Shown here in pieces: positions 7,501 to 7,945 of a stretch of 7,945 nucleotides of DNA; position 1 is the stretch's first letter; every line of letters begins with the position of its first letter. The notes under the pieces were generated by a model that was given only the letters and a program-made list of their open reading frames with translations, was not told where the DNA came from and made no database searches. Source of the DNA: Holosporales bacterium. GTDB taxonomy: Bacteria > Pseudomonadota > Alphaproteobacteria > Paracaedibacterales > UBA11393. The DNA lies in the NCBI GenBank assembly GCA_003542655.1, contig DPKF01000170.1:1-7945 (forward strand), read 5' to 3'. The translations under genes were made by a program, and so were the position numbers.

Positions 7501-7901
7501 GATTCGCAGCGGCCGATTTTGTGAAATTTAACAGTGATTTATATATTTTTGGTGGTAACTATGGTGGAACAAACGGCTGTTACAATGATTTATGGCGTTT
7601 ACGCCAAACAAAGGTGCGTTTATATAACGTGACGGTATCCCCAAATCCTATTATGGCTAACCAAAATTTCACTTTATCTTGGATAGCTGAAGTTTCTGGT
7701 GGCGCAACAGGGCACTTAGCGAATATTACGTTTAATGGTCACAAGTATGTTCAAACTTTTGATGGTACGCTTGGTTCAATTATCCTTATGGCAAACAGTA
7801 CGCTTGGCAATAATTTTTCTATTCCGCTTTCCGTTCAAGATCGCTTAAGTGCTTTTGATTCAACAAGCCTTCATATACCATTTGAAATTGATGAATATTA
7901 A
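4587..7901 (+). CDS. large exported kelch-repeat mosaic protein
   Basis: A 1104-residue multidomain protein of unknown function. From the ATG at 4587: a signal peptide or N-terminal anchor at 1-25 (hydrophobic 6-23, ending APLSA); a Lys/Glu/Gln-rich helical region at about 66-167, with coiled-coil-like spacing at about 136-155; a strong transmembrane helix at 171-193; an unrecognised mixed region at about 200-510 with few cysteines; a Ser/Thr/Glu repeat stalk at about 518-680; a kelch propeller at about 706-1005; and a C-terminal beta-rich domain at about 1008-1104. Kelch hallmarks are six [FY]-x-F-G-G-like strands (GFGIS, FQGYG, FGGSP, FGGGT, FGGTG, FGGNY), with DTW or DLW/DVW strands in blades 1, 4, 5 and 6. 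The linker ANG/TNG-x-x-GSP recurs at 709-718, 910-919 and 959-968. Kelch propellers usually bind proteins or glycans, so a surface or host-interaction role is an inference. The two hydrophobic segments leave the side on which the propeller sits unresolved. The gene has its own leader and is probably expressed apart from the upstream operon. Confidence 0.85.
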   Translation: MKPNYISIVTISALFYQLLIAPLSAMTNPASPHMDDHASVAVASVSIPIVDDEQVSLPVPTPQKQLGALIEDLRMFQGNGKAELEQHGLWPLCQEIKNLRSLSKDAIAVLKAEKDKLSPQQQCLIKNYIEGEKQKVKDIQQLTKKVNDIKEIQDQKDKRIAEENYAFDTKVTWMALSAVILFVVGVVVALFYPVKTFLSSFDETITGSTSYSPFAFFAQQDMHTQFNATTTIPYLKDHFQHNIDMQNTLVEAAYHYIKKEVLPSHITDALVGYADFFMGSFKYISSFHQQVFFALCFNPTSNMTSALNVIKGQYYGAYDFQPPVCEKPDDVSVVFNIIKGKPELSGAYPSVDGAYKLAVAQPQKPGSLMDNQYATMRRAFVEQSADDVHDLIQNNAVIPKLIFNMTQQMRSHICPAEIMVHRLQDALDVLNSVVAPSNHTFFYFWFNKNGGLVRTNYSTVGSLGNISSASCDWQSNVKFGNDAHVRIALNKNGRMWLTEQPIDFLPNTGTVEKTHTRKLSASQELTDTATWRQSLTEALPDTESVLNSGTGTGTWRQSASKELVDTNTTEQSPSKELIDTNTTEHSASEGLSNTNTTEQSVSKELAGTESVLNSGTGTGGHSASEALPGTTTDSVRRSGTDTVVHSASEALAGTNTTEQSASDSSERSLSETTDRNTWTSSKSLTALRWLANLTGLENSSQAHYSWTEMIANGAAGSPPARYGHAAGRMGDEMFIGFGISASGSYLSDTWALNLTSLIWRNLGASISARGYPGTFTYNDSTWVFQGYGSTDSMLTQFSKDGYQEFPTSGYAGTTIGRLAMTNIADTFYAFGGSPSSSVLNYMNTLYRLQNTSALWQDVTPTISPASRGSCQFAVVHQDAYIFGGGTYSGGVLFKLNDVWKFNPLSGWAQMITNGASGSPAGRYAYTMGVLGTNIFIFGGTGNTNDLWKLDTQLMKWGIIMANGQAGSPPGRGFAAADFVKFNSDLYIFGGNYGGTNGCYNDLWRLRQTKVRLYNVTVSPNPIMANQNFTLSWIAEVSGGATGHLANITFNGHKYVQTFDGTLGSIILMANSTLGNNFSIPLSVQDRLSAFDSTSLHIPFEIDEY
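6144..6563 (+). repeat. in-frame tandem 42-bp (14-residue) repeats
   Basis: Eight consecutive units, each starting S-x-[ST]-x-x-x-L, tile the Ser/Thr-rich stalk of the kelch protein. Starts are at 6144, 6186, 6258, 6300, 6342, 6384, 6450 and 6522. Basic units are 42 bp, such as SASKELVDTNTTEQ and SASEALAGTNTTEQ. Three longer units of 66-72 bp carry inserts, two of them ESVLNSGTGTG. Exact DNA repeats include a 27-bp segment at 6209-6235 and 6407-6433, a 22-bp segment at 6446-6467 and 6518-6539, and TACAAATACCACAGAGCAGAG at 6281, 6365 and 6545. All unit lengths are multiples of three, so changes in copy number would keep the frame. Degenerate further units may extend to about 6620. Confidence 0.9.
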
Positions 7902-7945
7902 GTTGGCTCTATCGGATTTGCTGGAGTATCGGAAGGCTGTCAAGG

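Overview
The window is AT-rich bacterial DNA with short gene spacing on the left and a giant surface-type protein on the right; every supported gene lies on the + strand. Low G+C, a transposase-like remnant and a large secreted or membrane-anchored protein with eukaryote-like kelch repeats all fit a host-associated Gram-negative bacterium. An intracellular alphaproteobacterium of protists (Holosporales/Rickettsiales type) is my best guess, but this is inference; no marker gene here fixes the taxon.

Left block (1-4198): four genes packed as a probable operon. A GT4 glycosyltransferase (5' end outside the window) is followed by a class I SAM-dependent methyltransferase, a class II glutamine-dependent asparagine synthetase-like amidotransferase (asnB type) and lipoyl/octanoyl transferase (lipB). 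Gaps are 9 bp, 6 bp and an overlap. The first three look like the end of a surface polysaccharide or O-antigen cluster: sugar transfer, methyl decoration and amidation. lipB is a housekeeping lipoate gene read in translational overlap with the end of that cluster.

Middle block (4199-4586): a short decayed reading frame resembling the N-terminal helix-turn-helix part of an IS481/rve-type transposase. It is followed by about 200 bp of very A+T-rich DNA with several TATAAT-like boxes, a long imperfect inverted repeat enclosing a smaller hairpin, and a good Shine-Dalgarno sequence for the next gene.

Right block (4587-7901): one 1104-residue mosaic protein. In order it has a signal peptide, a Lys/Glu/Gln-rich probable coiled coil, one strong transmembrane helix, a roughly 300-residue unrecognised domain, a Ser/Thr/Glu-rich stalk of 14-residue repeats with longer variants, six kelch motifs (probable six-bladed beta-propeller) and a C-terminal beta-rich domain. 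The propeller half appears more G+C-rich than the N-terminal half. This gene, with its structured leader, is the most unusual item. I did not find a convincing multi-gene novel system.
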